Source: Hymenobacter terrestris (lineage in GTDB: Bacteria > Bacteroidota > Bacteroidia > Cytophagales > Hymenobacteraceae). Taken from it: 48,715 nucleotides of DNA. The notes beneath the pieces were generated by a model. That model did no database searches and was not told the origin of the DNA. It was given only the letters and a program-made list of their open reading frames with translations. Of this stretch, positions 29,118-37,746 are shown in pieces. The first letter of the stretch is position 1. Each line of letters opens with the position of its first letter. Both the position numbers and the translations under genes were made by a program. The DNA is taken from the NCBI RefSeq assembly GCF_013377905.1, contig NZ_JABKAV010000025.1, forward strand, positions 1-48,715, written 5' to 3'.

Positions 29118-30587
29118 TTACTCCGGGGGTTGTTGCAGTTGTTGGATTTGCTCGGCAAAGTACGCCATTTTTCCGGGCTGCTTTGCCATTAGGTGCTCAT
29201 AAATTTCAATGGCCTTGGCAGTCTTACCCTGCCGGACCATGATTTTGGCCAGACTTTCGGATGCCAGCGCTGGTGCCGGCACACTGCTACGTACCGACAA
29301 ATCAGTCTGTTCGGTAGTGGGCAGGGGCAGCCCGGCTGTGCCTGCTTTGATGCGGGGCTGGGCCTTGAGGAAGCGGTTGATCAGGTCGAGCGAGGACGTT
29401 TTGGCGACCGGCTGGTGGGCGCGGGCGTGGGCCAGTAGCAGGGCATCGGGCTCAAAAAAGGCTTCCAGGGGCAAATCGAGCGTGAAGCCATCAGATGTAC
29501 GGTTCTGCAAATCGTAGCCCAGGCGGCTGCCGCCACCCAACGCATAGCCTAGCTCGGCGTCGGCCCGGAAGGGAGCGGTAATGCGGGGCGGGGTGGCAGA
29601 GCGGGTAGTGGGCAACTCGTCGTCTTTCGCCGCAAATTCCTCGTCGTCGTTATCAATGCCCGGCAGCCGGTAGCTCGTGGGCTCGGGCAAACGAGCCGCA
29701 CCCAAGCCAAACTCAAAGCGCGAAATACCTGTGTCGCTCGGCGGCCGAATAGGCAGCGCAACGGCCGGAAGCAACTCATCGGCTGGTTCGGCAGCGTGCG
29801 CAGCAGTCGGCGCAATGGCTTCTTCGGCAACAGCAGCTACCTCTGTCGCTTGGGCGCTGGCAGGTGTGTTGTCGTTGGTTTCGGTTGCTTCGGAGGACGT
29901 TATTAGCGCCTCTTGGGGGTGAGCCGGCTCTTCATCCGAAGCTGGTTGTACCTCATCAACCGGCGTTTCCGCCTCTGGCAACTCGGTTAGCTCGGCTTCA
30001 GAAGGGGTGCCAAGCGCGGCAGCAGCTGGTTCGGCGGCCATTTCGTGCGCGGTCGGTGGCTCATCGGCAGTTGCCGCTATAGCTGCTGCCGTGGTATCCT
30101 GTGTGTTGGCCGCCACCTCAGCGGGCGCAAGTAGGTCGTGGCCGGTCGGTCTGTCGGCCACCACCGCTTCTTCAGCCGGGGTAGGTGCCGGGATGACGTC
30201 TACCGCGAATAAATCGGTTTCGGGAGCTGGGATGGGCTCAGAGGCACCCTGCGTAACCAAGGCCACTGGCGCAGCCGGCGCTACTTTGGCGGCAGCTACT
30301 GCGTATGCCTGGGGCGTGCTGGCAATCTGCGCGTTCATTGGAAGCGCCGCCGGGGCGGGGCGTTCCAGTAACTGGCGTAGCAGCTCGCGGTCGGCGGCGT
30401 AAGTAGCGGCGCGGCGCAGTCGTTGGCCAGCCAGCATACTGCCGCGGTCGTGGGCCGTTTTGGCCAGCAGCACATGGGCCGTCTGGCAGTACGGAAAGGC
30501 CGCGGCTAACTGCTCCAGTTCCCGGATTTCATCGTCGGAAATACCGTTTACGTGGTCCAGAATGCGTAAGAGCGACGCGCGGGTCAT
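29118..30587 (-). CDS. TPR-like protein upstream of secG, unknown function
   Basis: A protein of 489 residues. The N-terminus (about 1-75) has helical TPR-like repeats (LEQLAAAFPYCQTAHVLLAK). A long Ala/Pro/Glu-rich disordered middle follows (about 90-300). The C-terminus returns to a helical repeat SESLAKIMVRQGKTAKAIEI and YEHLMAKQPGKMAYFAEQI, which matches a TPR unit. No signal peptide is present. I remember proteins of this layout between lptE and secG in other Bacteroidota. It likely acts as an adaptor; the partner is unknown. Confidence 0.75.
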   Translation of the reverse strand: MTRASLLRILDHVNGISDDEIRELEQLAAAFPYCQTAHVLLAKTAHDRGSMLAGQRLRRAATYAADRELLRQLLERPAPAALPMNAQIASTPQAYAVAAAKVAPAAPVALVTQGASEPIPAPETDLFAVDVIPAPTPAEEAVVADRPTGHDLLAPAEVAANTQDTTAAAIAATADEPPTAHEMAAEPAAAALGTPSEAELTELPEAETPVDEVQPASDEEPAHPQEALITSSEATETNDNTPASAQATEVAAVAEEAIAPTAAHAAEPADELLPAVALPIRPPSDTGISRFEFGLGAARLPEPTSYRLPGIDNDDEEFAAKDDELPTTRSATPPRITAPFRADAELGYALGGGSRLGYDLQNRTSDGFTLDLPLEAFFEPDALLLAHARAHQPVAKTSSLDLINRFLKAQPRIKAGTAGLPLPTTEQTDLSVRSSVPAPALASESLAKIMVRQGKTAKAIEIYEHLMAKQPGKMAYFAEQIQQLQQPPE

Positions 30588-30734
30588 GCGAAATAGCGTA
30601 GAAGAGGCAGCCGGCTAATGGCCTGTGGCAGGCTGCGGGCAGGAAAAAAAAGCAGTGGTGACACCCGGCAGCGGCCGGGCAAGCGGGCTACAAGAATACG
30701 GCAATTCGGGCACTAAAACGCAGCCTGCCCACAA

Positions 30735-31343
30735 TTACCAGTTGGCCACCGACTTATTGAACGCGTCGCTGATAAGGTTGCGAAATAGCTCGTTGAGCGC
30801 CGTCTGGTCGCTGTTGACGCTGGCAATGTCGCGGGTAGCGGGGAAGGAGCGGGTTGTTTGCAGCGTCTCCTCGAAATCCTGTTTGGGGTCTTTGGTATTG
30901 GTGAATTTCACCCGCACCTGAATGGTGAGCTGGTTGGCGCCTGCTTGGTCGATGCCGTTGGCCTGCTGAATGGCGGCCGGCGCAAAGTCGTAGGCAAGTA
31001 TCTGACCCTCAAACTGCAGGTCGCCGTCGCGGGGCACAAGTTTCAGGCTGGTGTTACGCTGAAAGTAGTCCTTGAAATTCTCCGTGAACTGCTGCGACAA
31101 AAATGAGGGGCCATTGCTGGCGTTGTTGGCAAACGTAGCAATGGAAATCGTTTTGATTGTCGGGTCGATGTTGGTTCCACTAAACGAGTACACGCCGCAG
31201 CTGGTAAGGCAGCTGCAAGCCACAAGCCACAAGCTGCAAGTAATAAGCCGCCACCAAGGCCGGGGCAGAATCGTCAGTGCCTTGCTGATTTGCAGCTTGT
31301 AGCTTGTGGCTTGCACCGTGTAATTATGCTTGTTCCAGATCAT
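30735..31343 (-). CDS. lptE: LptE-like LPS-assembly lipoprotein
   Basis: A protein of 202 residues. LptE plugs the LptD barrel that places lipopolysaccharide in the outer membrane. The mature protein starts at Cys49 of the lipobox LTSCG, then VYSFSGTNIDPTIKTISIAT and ENFKDYFQRNTSLKLVPRDG, typical of LptE-like proteins. The ATG at 31343 overlaps the end of the sigma-54 activator gene by 20 bases, suggesting coupled translation. The residues before Cys49 are odd: QATSYKLQ and CSLWLVACS are encoded by the two arms of an inverted repeat at 31213-31316, so most of the signal sequence is repeat-derived. The 147-base gap to the next gene holds no ORF I can support. Confidence 0.82.
   Translation of the reverse strand: MIWNKHNYTVQATSYKLQISKALTILPRPWWRLITCSLWLVACSCLTSCGVYSFSGTNIDPTIKTISIATFANNASNGPSFLSQQFTENFKDYFQRNTSLKLVPRDGDLQFEGQILAYDFAPAAIQQANGIDQAGANQLTIQVRVKFTNTKDPKQDFEETLQTTRSFPATRDIASVNSDQTALNELFRNLISDAFNKSVANW
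31213..31316. repeat. CAAGCYACAAGC inverted repeat inside the lptE 5' end
   Basis: Arms 31213-31238 and 31291-31316 are inverted copies, matching at 24 of 26 positions. Each arm is itself made of CACAAGC/TACAAGC units. This repeat type is common in Bacteroidota and produces peptides such as ATSYKLQ. Here it is in frame with lptE. Confidence 0.8.
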
Positions 31344-32649
31344 ACTGCTTGAGTTTGCGGTAGAGGGTGCGCTCGGAAATCCCCAGGTCGTGGGCGGCGT
31401 ATTTGCGCTTGTTGTGGTGCTTTTTGAGGGCTTTGATAATCATTTCCTTCTCCTTGGCCTCAAGGCTCAAGGTTTCCTCCTCCGTTTCATGCGGAATATC
31501 CTCCACCCGCTGCACTTCCTCCTCGCCGTAATCAGCGTCATTGTCGTCGCTCAGTTCGCGCGAACTGATGATGTATTCGTTGCTACCGCCCTCGGGCCGC
31601 TGGTGCCGACTGCCAGGCCCTTCGTAGGGCGTTACGGCCGTGCTATTGAACAGGTGGCTGTTCTGGCGTAGCAACTCCTGGGTTTCGTGGGGGCGCTGGC
31701 CGGTGGCCAGCTCCAGCACCAGCTTTTTAAGGTCGGTCATGTCGCGGCGCATATCGAAGAGGACCTTGTAGAGCAGGTCGCGCTCCGAATAGCTGTTGCC
31801 GGCCCCATCAGTGGCGCCGGTGCCGGCAGCGTGCACCAGCATGGGCAAGCGGCTGCTCTGGTCGGCGGGCAGGTACTGGCGCAGGCGGCGGGCATCTACC
31901 TCCCGGTCGGTCTCCAGCACCGACATCTGCTCGGCCACGTTCTTAAGCTGGCGAATGTTGCCCGGGAACCGGAACCGCTGCAAATCCTGCACCGCCTCGG
32001 GCGTCAGGCTGATGGGCTTAACCCGGTAACGGTCAGAAAAATCGGTGGCGAACTTTCTAAACAGTAAGTAGATATCATCCCCCCGGTCACGTAATGGTGG
32101 AACTGTAATCGGCACCGTATTGAGGCGGTAATACAGGTCTTCGCGGAAGCGGCCCTCGCGCACGGCGTCGAGCAGATTCACGTTGGTAGCGGCCACCACG
32201 CGCACATCGGTCTTCTGCACCTTGCTGGAGCCCACGCGAATAAACTCGCCGTTTTCGAGCACCCGCAGCAGCCGGGCCTGGGTGCCGAGCGGCATCTCGC
32301 CAATCTCGTCGAGGAAGATGGTGCCGCCGTTAGTCACCTCGAAGTAGCCCTTGCGGGCCTCCTGCGCGCCGGTAAACGAGCCCTTCTCGTGGCCGAACAG
32401 CTCCGAATCAATAGTGCCCTCGGGAATGGCACCGCAGTTGATGGCGATGAACTGCCCGTGCTTGCGGGGCGAAAGCGCGTGGATAATCTTGGAAAACGAC
32501 TCCTTACCGGAGCCACTCTCGCCCGTTATCAGCACCGTCATATCGGTAGGGGCCACCTGCGCCGCCACCTGAATGGCGTAGTTGAGCGAAGGCGCGTTGC
32601 CGATGATGCCGAAACGCTGCTTTATAGATTGTATTTCAGAAGGTGTCAA
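31324..32649 (-). CDS. sigma-54-dependent transcriptional activator without receiver domain
   Basis: A protein of 441 residues. It starts directly with the AAA+ domain: Walker A GESGSGKE at 43-50, the sigma-54 contact loop GSFTGA at 90-95, and Walker B GGTIFLDE at 108-115, with the R-finger region around FREDLYYRLN. After a charged linker, the C-terminal 45 residues form a Fis-type helix-turn-helix (KKHHNKRKYAAHDLGISERT). There is no receiver, GAF or PAS domain in front, so no obvious signal input. The start codon is TTG at 32649: no ATG occurs between the upstream stop and the AAA+ domain, and the N-terminus MTPSEIQSIKQRFGIIGN agrees with family members. It lies between miaB and lptE. Confidence 0.92.
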   Translation of the reverse strand: MTPSEIQSIKQRFGIIGNAPSLNYAIQVAAQVAPTDMTVLITGESGSGKESFSKIIHALSPRKHGQFIAINCGAIPEGTIDSELFGHEKGSFTGAQEARKGYFEVTNGGTIFLDEIGEMPLGTQARLLRVLENGEFIRVGSSKVQKTDVRVVAATNVNLLDAVREGRFREDLYYRLNTVPITVPPLRDRGDDIYLLFRKFATDFSDRYRVKPISLTPEAVQDLQRFRFPGNIRQLKNVAEQMSVLETDREVDARRLRQYLPADQSSRLPMLVHAAGTGATDGAGNSYSERDLLYKVLFDMRRDMTDLKKLVLELATGQRPHETQELLRQNSHLFNSTAVTPYEGPGSRHQRPEGGSNEYIISSRELSDDNDADYGEEEVQRVEDIPHETEEETLSLEAKEKEMIIKALKKHHNKRKYAAHDLGISERTLYRKLKQYDLEQA

Positions 32650-32706
32650 GGTTGGCGGGGATTCGTAGGAAAGACGAAAGGCTAGGATAGTTTATTTGAT
32701 AAATAA

Positions 32707-33042
32707 TCAGGTATTCGTACGGTCAGAGAAAAATTGCTCGAAGCGCTTTCGTTCGCCAAATCCGCCAGAGCTCTGTAGAAATAGGGTTTCTGGCTCATAT
32801 TCACTAACTGCACCCGTTACTTCCCATTCAGGGAAGAAGACACTATCGGCTGTATAGAAAGTATAGTATTTAAAAGAAATCTGGTCGTGCTCAGCATCAA
32901 AAAATACCTGTTCAATTTCTTCTTGGTCGAACACGATGCCCAAAAATGACTGAAGTCTATTGAAGGTCACACGTAGATCTTCATCTATAAACAGAGATTG
33001 ATAAGGTGGATGCCGCTTCATAGATCGGGCAAATAATGGCAT
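32707..33042 (-). CDS. A/T-rich orphan protein inside the conserved miaB-groEL block
   Basis: A protein of 111 residues. The start may be ATG 33042 or the Met at residue 8. It is acidic and aromatic-rich (FFDAEHDQISFKYYTFYTAD), with no signal peptide or membrane segment. Its A/T-rich codons contrast with miaB and the sigma-54 activator on either side, whose order I believe is normally uninterrupted. This points to insertion of foreign DNA. The family is not recognised. Confidence 0.6.
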   Translation of the reverse strand: MPLFARSMKRHPPYQSLFIDEDLRVTFNRLQSFLGIVFDQEEIEQVFFDAEHDQISFKYYTFYTADSVFFPEWEVTGAVSEYEPETLFLQSSGGFGERKRFEQFFSDRTNT

Positions 33043-33066
33043 GCGTACTACCTCAGATAGGAGTAA

Positions 33067-34530
33067 CTACCCAACTGCCTCGCCCAGCAGCGTATTTGTC
33101 GTCGACTCATGCACCAGCACGTCAACGTAATCACCCTTCTTGTAGTGTTTCTTGGGGAAGATGATCATCTGGTTCTGGCTGTTGCGGCCGCTCAGGTGCT
33201 CGTCACTACGCTTGGAGAAGTTCTCAGCCAGTACGCGGTGGATATGGCCCACGGCGCGGGCGTTTCGCTCGCGGCTATGGTCTTTCTGCTGGGCAATTAC
33301 TTCGGCCAGGCGACGCTTTTTCACCTCCAGCGGCACGTCATCTTCGAGCTTGCGGGCAGCCAGCGTGCCGGGGCGCTCCGAGTAGAAGAACATGAAAGCC
33401 ATGTCGTAGCGCACCTGCGCCATCAGACTGAGCGTGTCTTGGTGCTCTTCCTCGGTTTCGGAGCAGAAACCCGAAATCATGTCGGTAGAAATAGCGCAGT
33501 CGTCGCCCAGAATGCGGCGGATGGCCTGCACGCGCTCCTCGTACCAGGGCCGGTCGTAGGTTCGATTCATCAGGGCCAGCACCCGCGAGTTGCCGCTCTG
33601 GGCCGGCAAATGGATGTATTTACAAATGTTCTCGTGCCGCGCCATGGTGTGCAGCACCTTATCGGTAATGTCTTTGGGGTGGGAGGTGGAGAAGCGTACC
33701 CGCAGCTCGGGGCTGATGAGCGCCACCTGCTCCAGCAGCTGGGCAAAGTTGACGTGCTCGGTGCCATCCTCGGAAGCCCACTTATAGGAGTCCACGTTCT
33801 GACCCAGCAGCGTTACTTCCTTGTAGCCGGCCGCTACCAAATCCTGCGCCTCGCGCACGATGCTGTGGGCGTCGCGGCTCCGTTCGCGGCCCCGAGTGAA
33901 GGGCACTACGCAGAAGGAGCACATATTGTCGCAGCCGCGCATGATGCTGATAAAGGCCGTGATACCGTTGGAGTTGAGGCGTACCGGCGTGATGTCGGCG
34001 TAGGTTTCCTCGCGGCTCAGTAGCACGTTCACGGCTTTCTGGCCGCCGTCAACCTGGGCAATAAGCTGGGGTAGGTCGCGGTAGGCGTCGGGGCCCACCA
34101 CGAGGTCCACGAGCTTTTCCTCCTCTAGAAACTTGCTTTTCAGGCGCTCGGCCATGCAGCCGAGTACGCCCACCAGCATGCCGGGCCGGCGCTTTTTGTA
34201 GCTGTTGATTTGCGAGAGGCGCATGCGCACAGTCTGCTCGGCCTTCTCGCGGATGGAGCAGGTGTTGAGCAGCACCAGGTCGGCCAGTTCGAGCGAATCG
34301 GTAGTATCGAAGCCCTCATCGAAGAGGATGCTCGACACAATTTCGGAGTCGGAGAAGTTCATCTGGCAGCCGTAGCTTTCCAGGTAGAGCTTGCGCGAGC
34401 GGCCGGTGCGGGTGGCCGGGTTCACGCGCACCTCGCCCGAAGGGGTGTCGGCGTGCGTAACGGCATCTACGCTAGGCGCAGGCAGGGTAGGAGCGTCGAG
34501 GAAATCGAGGGTAATCAGGGGTTGGGCCAT
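33067..34530 (-). CDS. miaB: tRNA-2-methylthio-N6-dimethylallyladenosine synthase
   Basis: A protein of 487 residues. MiaB is a radical-SAM methylthiotransferase that turns i6A37 of tRNAs into ms2i6A. The N-terminal domain binds a cluster through cysteines in [19 protein letters not shown] and VLGCMAE. The radical-SAM CxxxCxxC is in [20 protein letters not shown]. The C-terminal TRAM domain includes [14 protein letters not shown]. Start ATG 34530 gives [14 protein letters not shown]; a GTG at 34563 would leave almost no leader after the -7 box at 34578. miaE, the next enzyme on the same nucleotide, is 9 kb away at 43710. Confidence 0.95.
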   Translation of the reverse strand: MAQPLITLDFLDAPTLPAPSVDAVTHADTPSGEVRVNPATRTGRSRKLYLESYGCQMNFSDSEIVSSILFDEGFDTTDSLELADLVLLNTCSIREKAEQTVRMRLSQINSYKKRRPGMLVGVLGCMAERLKSKFLEEEKLVDLVVGPDAYRDLPQLIAQVDGGQKAVNVLLSREETYADITPVRLNSNGITAFISIMRGCDNMCSFCVVPFTRGRERSRDAHSIVREAQDLVAAGYKEVTLLGQNVDSYKWASEDGTEHVNFAQLLEQVALISPELRVRFSTSHPKDITDKVLHTMARHENICKYIHLPAQSGNSRVLALMNRTYDRPWYEERVQAIRRILGDDCAISTDMISGFCSETEEEHQDTLSLMAQVRYDMAFMFFYSERPGTLAARKLEDDVPLEVKKRRLAEVIAQQKDHSRERNARAVGHIHRVLAENFSKRSDEHLSGRNSQNQMIIFPKKHYKKGDYVDVLVHESTTNTLLGEAVG

Positions 34531-34577
34531 CAGAAAAATGCCGGTTAGCGGCAGCAGCTTCACAGTTCAGAGAACGG

Positions 34578-34585
34578 CAAAGGTA
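34578..34585 (-). promoter_or_regulatory. -7 box of miaB
   Basis: TACCTTTG on the minus strand, about 47 bases before the miaB ATG. It is a full TAnnTTTG match, and the -33 region lacks a TTG. The box may start a transcript running through the sigma-54 activator and lptE. Confidence 0.65.
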
Positions 34586-34651
34586 GCGGTTTTAGGCTGA
34601 AAAAATGACAGAATGGCAGAGAGATGGTGCGCGAGTTGCTGAGGAAAATGG

Positions 34652-34762
34652 AACGTCATGCTGAGCGCAGCCGAAGCATCTCTACTGCCGTAGTAATCCT
34701 GTCGTTGGGTTGCAACGAAGTGGTAGAGATGATTCGACTCTGCCAGCGCTCAGCATGACGTT
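34652..34762. repeat. MITE-like inverted repeat, CGTCATGCTGAGC type, downstream of pabB
   Basis: A 111-bp element. The outer 17-bp arms (34652-34668, 34746-34762) are perfect, and the next 17 bases of each arm match with two mismatches. It has no ORF. The end motif CGTCATnCnGAGCGCAGC plus GAAGnAT is shared with the element at 36078-36171. It ends 12 bases beyond the pabB stop. Confidence 0.85.
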
Positions 34763-34774
34763 TACTTTTTCCGG

Positions 34775-36052
34775 TTACTTACCCACCACCGCGCCCAGCA
34801 CCTCCAGCATAGCGCGGGCTTTGAGCAGGCACTCGGCGTACTCGCGCTCGGGCACCGAGTCGTAGGTGATGGCCGAGCCCACCTGGAAGCTAATGTAACC
34901 AGTGTCGGTGCGGTACTGCAGGCTGCGGATGACGACGTTGAAATCGAAGTCGCCGTTGGGCCAGATGAGGCCCAGCGAGCCGCTGTAGAGGCCGCGGCGG
35001 CTGCGCTCGTAGTGCTCGATGAGCTGCATGGCCCGAATTTTTGGGGCCCCGGTCATCGAGCCCATCGGGAAGGTGGCCCGCAGTACATCTACCACGCCCA
35101 GGTTGGGCCGGAGCCGGGCGGTTACGCTGGAAATCATCTGCCAGACGTGGCGGAACGGATACAGGCCGAATAGTTCGGGTACCTGCACGGTGCCGGTCTG
35201 GGCCACCCGGGCCAAATCGTTGCGCACCAAATCCACAATCATCAGGTTCTCGGCGCGCTCCTTTTCATCGTGCAGCAGAGTCTGGCGCTGCTGCGCGTCG
35301 GCAGCGGGTGTGGTGCCACGGGCTATAGTACCCTTGATGGGCTGGGAAAGCAGCTCGGGGCCGGTGCGGCGAACAAACCGTTCGGGCGAGGCGCAGAGCA
35401 GGTAGTGGCTTTCGTGGCGCATAAAGCCCGCAAACGGGGCCGGCGAGGCCGCGTTGAGGCGCTCGAATAAATCCACCGGGTCCAGCTGCACGTCGTCGGC
35501 ACAGAACTCCTGGCACAGGTTCATTTCATACACCTCGCCATTGAGAATATCCTCGCGCACCGCTTCCACGGCCCGCAGGTAGTCGGCTTTCGGCATCCGG
35601 GGCGTAATGAACGCCACGGCCGGGGGCGGCATTACGGGTAGGGGAGTGGCCGCAATGGCCGCCAGCACGCCCGCTGTGTCGCCGTGAATATGTAGCGCTT
35701 CCGTTTCCCAAATCAGCCAGATGCGGGGCCGGAAGAAGTGCAGGTTTGGCCATGCCAGATTGCTGTGGTTGGCGCTGCTGAGGTCTTCCAGCTCATCCTT
35801 TACTTCATAGCTGATGAAACCGCAGGCCGGAGCCGCCACACTATCCCCGGCCGCAAGCCAAGTCCCCAGTTCATCCAGACTGCGCGGGGCGTTGGGCGCA
35901 GCCTCGGCCACGGCCAATAGCCGCCGGAACGGCCCGCCTGGATACGCCAAGTCGTTGGGCTCGTAGTAGACACAATGCGTAAAGCCGGCCGCCCAGCGCA
36001 GGGCGCGGGCGCGGAAATCGGGCGGCAGTTGGACGAGGGGGATGGTGAGCAC
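34775..36052 (-). CDS. pabB: aminodeoxychorismate synthase component I
   Basis: A protein of about 425 residues of the chorismate-binding family. PabB adds ammonia from its PabA partner to chorismate for p-aminobenzoate and folate. The motif QPIKGTIARG carries Lys, as in PabB, where anthranilate synthase TrpE has Ala (PIAGT). Other blocks are EVYEMNLCQEF, DEKERAENLMIVDLVRNDL, ATFPMGSMTGAPKIRAMQLI and SLGLIWPNGDFDFNVVIR. No ATG fits: GTG 36052 (MLTIPLVQLP) or TTG 36067 (MTESNVLTIP) are possible; GTG is used here. The gene is bracketed by two related inverted repeats that leave only a few bases on each side. Confidence 0.9.
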   Translation of the reverse strand: MLTIPLVQLPPDFRARALRWAAGFTHCVYYEPNDLAYPGGPFRRLLAVAEAAPNAPRSLDELGTWLAAGDSVAAPACGFISYEVKDELEDLSSANHSNLAWPNLHFFRPRIWLIWETEALHIHGDTAGVLAAIAATPLPVMPPPAVAFITPRMPKADYLRAVEAVREDILNGEVYEMNLCQEFCADDVQLDPVDLFERLNAASPAPFAGFMRHESHYLLCASPERFVRRTGPELLSQPIKGTIARGTTPAADAQQRQTLLHDEKERAENLMIVDLVRNDLARVAQTGTVQVPELFGLYPFRHVWQMISSVTARLRPNLGVVDVLRATFPMGSMTGAPKIRAMQLIEHYERSRRGLYSGSLGLIWPNGDFDFNVVIRSLQYRTDTGYISFQVGSAITYDSVPEREYAECLLKARAMLEVLGAVVGK

Positions 36053-36077
36053 GTTTGATTCGGTCAATATACAAGAG

Positions 36078-36171
36078 CGTCATTCAGAGCGCAGCGAAGA
36101 ATTCCGCGTGAAATGGTGAGCAACTTTAACAACATCAGCCCGCGAGATTCTTCGCGGCGCTCTGAATGACG
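36078..36171. repeat. MITE-like inverted repeat, CGTCATTCAGAGC type, upstream of pabB
   Basis: A 94-bp element with 31-bp arms (36078-36108, 36141-36171), three mismatches between them. It starts 10 bases before the TTG at 36067 and ends 10 bases before the stop of the TPR gene. Any pabB promoter must lie in the repeat or beyond it; TAAAGTTG on the minus strand in its centre is a one-mismatch -7 box. Confidence 0.85.
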
Positions 36172-36181
36172 TTCTGCCTCC

Positions 36182-37687
36182 TCATTTCAACTCCTGAAGC
36201 GCCAGTTTGGCTTTGGTGTCGGTGCTGTTCTTGTACTCGTGCTTGGGATAGTTCAGGGCCTTCTGGAAGTAAGCTTTGGCTGTGCTCTTCTGGCCTTCCA
36301 GTTGATAAAGGTAACCCAGCTGCAGGGCCGATTGAGGCGCGTAGTAGTAGGGTGCGAGGCCGGCGCGGGCAATGGTTTGGGCGTAAAGTGCTCGGGCCGA
36401 ATCGGGTTGGCCGAGCAGGTGCAGGGCCCGGGCGCGGCGGTAAAGGTACTCCAGCTGGTTGCGCAGGGGCGTAGCGTTGCTGGCTCGGAACGTGGCCAGC
36501 GTGGCTAGGGCGGGGCGGTAGTAGCCGCCGTCAATCTGCAAACGGGCGCGGGTGAGCGTGGAATCGAGCGGCTGCGGGTCGTCGAAAAAGCGCTGGGCGT
36601 AGTTGTCCTCCTCCAGCACCGTGCGGCCCGCGGGGCCGATGCGGGCGCGGTAACGGCCGGCGGCCGGCGCATCGCCCCCCAGCCAGCAGGCCAGATACAG
36701 CTTGAAGTAGGCGTCCTTCAGGTAATGTCGGCCCCGGTACTGCTGCAGAAACAGCTCGTTGGCGCGGCGCGAGGCCGGGTATTGGCCCTGGTAGAGCAGT
36801 AGGTCGGCGGCCAGGTGGTGCAGGTAGGGTAGCGGTAGGTAGGCCGGGCCGGTGGGGCGGGCGCGGTAGGCGGCCAGGGCCTCATCGGTGCGGTGCTGCT
36901 TTTTCAGCTGGCTGATGAGCAGAAACGCCAGCAGCTGGTTTTCGGGCTGCTCGCGGCGCAGGCGCTCCACCAGCGCCAGAGCGGCGGCGGGTTTCTTGTA
37001 GTAGGTTTCTTCGAGCAGCGCCAGTACCAGGTGGGCTTCAAGCTGGAAATCGTTGGGCTGACTGGCGGCCCGGCGCAGGTTAACCAGGCCCGCATTTACC
37101 GAGCCCGGCAAACCCAGCAGCCGCAGAAACCAGCGGTAGCCCTCGGGCAGCGAGCCAATGAAAAACTGCAGCATGCCGAGCGTTTTGCGGGCCGGCAGGT
37201 AATTGGGGTAGCGTTCCGTCACGCGCTGCATGGCCCCGTAGCTCTGGCGCAGGCTCCAGGCCCCGCGCACCTCCTGCCCGAAAACGACCTGCGCGGTAGC
37301 CTGGTGCAGCCGGATTTCGGCCGCCGCGTACTCAGCCAGTGGGCCGGTCTGGTTTTCAAGCGCGGCCAGCCGCTGGTCTTGGGCCTCAACGGTACTTTCG
37401 AAACGGGTGGCGTCCTGGCTGACGAGCAGTTCGGTGATACTCAGGCAGTCTTGCACCAACAGCGTGCCGGCGTCGGTTCCGGCACCCAGCAGGACGCGGG
37501 CAGCCGCCGGGCGCATATTCAGTACCTCGGCGTAGGCGCGGGTTTGGCGCTCAGTGAGTTCCGACATGGATTCCCGCAGCGGCGCGCAGAGGGTTTCGCA
37601 AAGGCTCGCTGCGCAGAGTGCTACCAGCCAGCACGCTCTCAGCGCACCTCTGCGAAAACCTTGGCGTACCTCTGTGGAAAATTGCAT
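36182..37687 (-). CDS. exported TPR-repeat protein, unknown function
   Basis: A protein of 501 residues from ATG 37687. From residue 40 on it is alpha-helical with several TPR units, for example EQPENQLLAFLLISQLKKQH and SALQLGYLYQLEGQKSTAKA near the end. No enzymatic motif is seen. Residues 1-38 (including LRACWLVALCAASLCETLCA) look like a signal peptide but are encoded within an inverted repeat at 37584-37680. If the repeat is a late insertion, the older start may be ATG 37567 (MSELTERQTRAYAEV), which would give a protein without a signal. Its relatives in this phylum are probably periplasmic scaffold proteins (inference). Confidence 0.7.
   Translation of the reverse strand: MQFSTEVRQGFRRGALRACWLVALCAASLCETLCAPLRESMSELTERQTRAYAEVLNMRPAAARVLLGAGTDAGTLLVQDCLSITELLVSQDATRFESTVEAQDQRLAALENQTGPLAEYAAAEIRLHQATAQVVFGQEVRGAWSLRQSYGAMQRVTERYPNYLPARKTLGMLQFFIGSLPEGYRWFLRLLGLPGSVNAGLVNLRRAASQPNDFQLEAHLVLALLEETYYKKPAAALALVERLRREQPENQLLAFLLISQLKKQHRTDEALAAYRARPTGPAYLPLPYLHHLAADLLLYQGQYPASRRANELFLQQYRGRHYLKDAYFKLYLACWLGGDAPAAGRYRARIGPAGRTVLEEDNYAQRFFDDPQPLDSTLTRARLQIDGGYYRPALATLATFRASNATPLRNQLEYLYRRARALHLLGQPDSARALYAQTIARAGLAPYYYAPQSALQLGYLYQLEGQKSTAKAYFQKALNYPKHEYKNSTDTKAKLALQELK
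37584..37680. repeat. CTCTGCG-type inverted repeat inside the TPR gene 5' end
   Basis: Left part 37584-37620 and right part about 37637-37677 are imperfect inverted copies (GTTTTCGCAGAGG / CGCTG units). Elements with CTCTGTG/CTCTGCG and TTTCGCA units are common in Bacteroidota. Here the element is translated as the N-terminus of the TPR protein. Confidence 0.65.
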
Positions 37688-37746
37688 AGAACAAAAAAGA
37701 ACGGCCCCGGAAAGAGGCCGTTCTTCAAAATCAAAGCATAAGCTGA

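Noticed and set aside
34652..36171. A composite transposon carrying pabB
   Set aside because: The flanking elements have no transposase and no target duplication is visible; they are kept as MITE-like repeats only.
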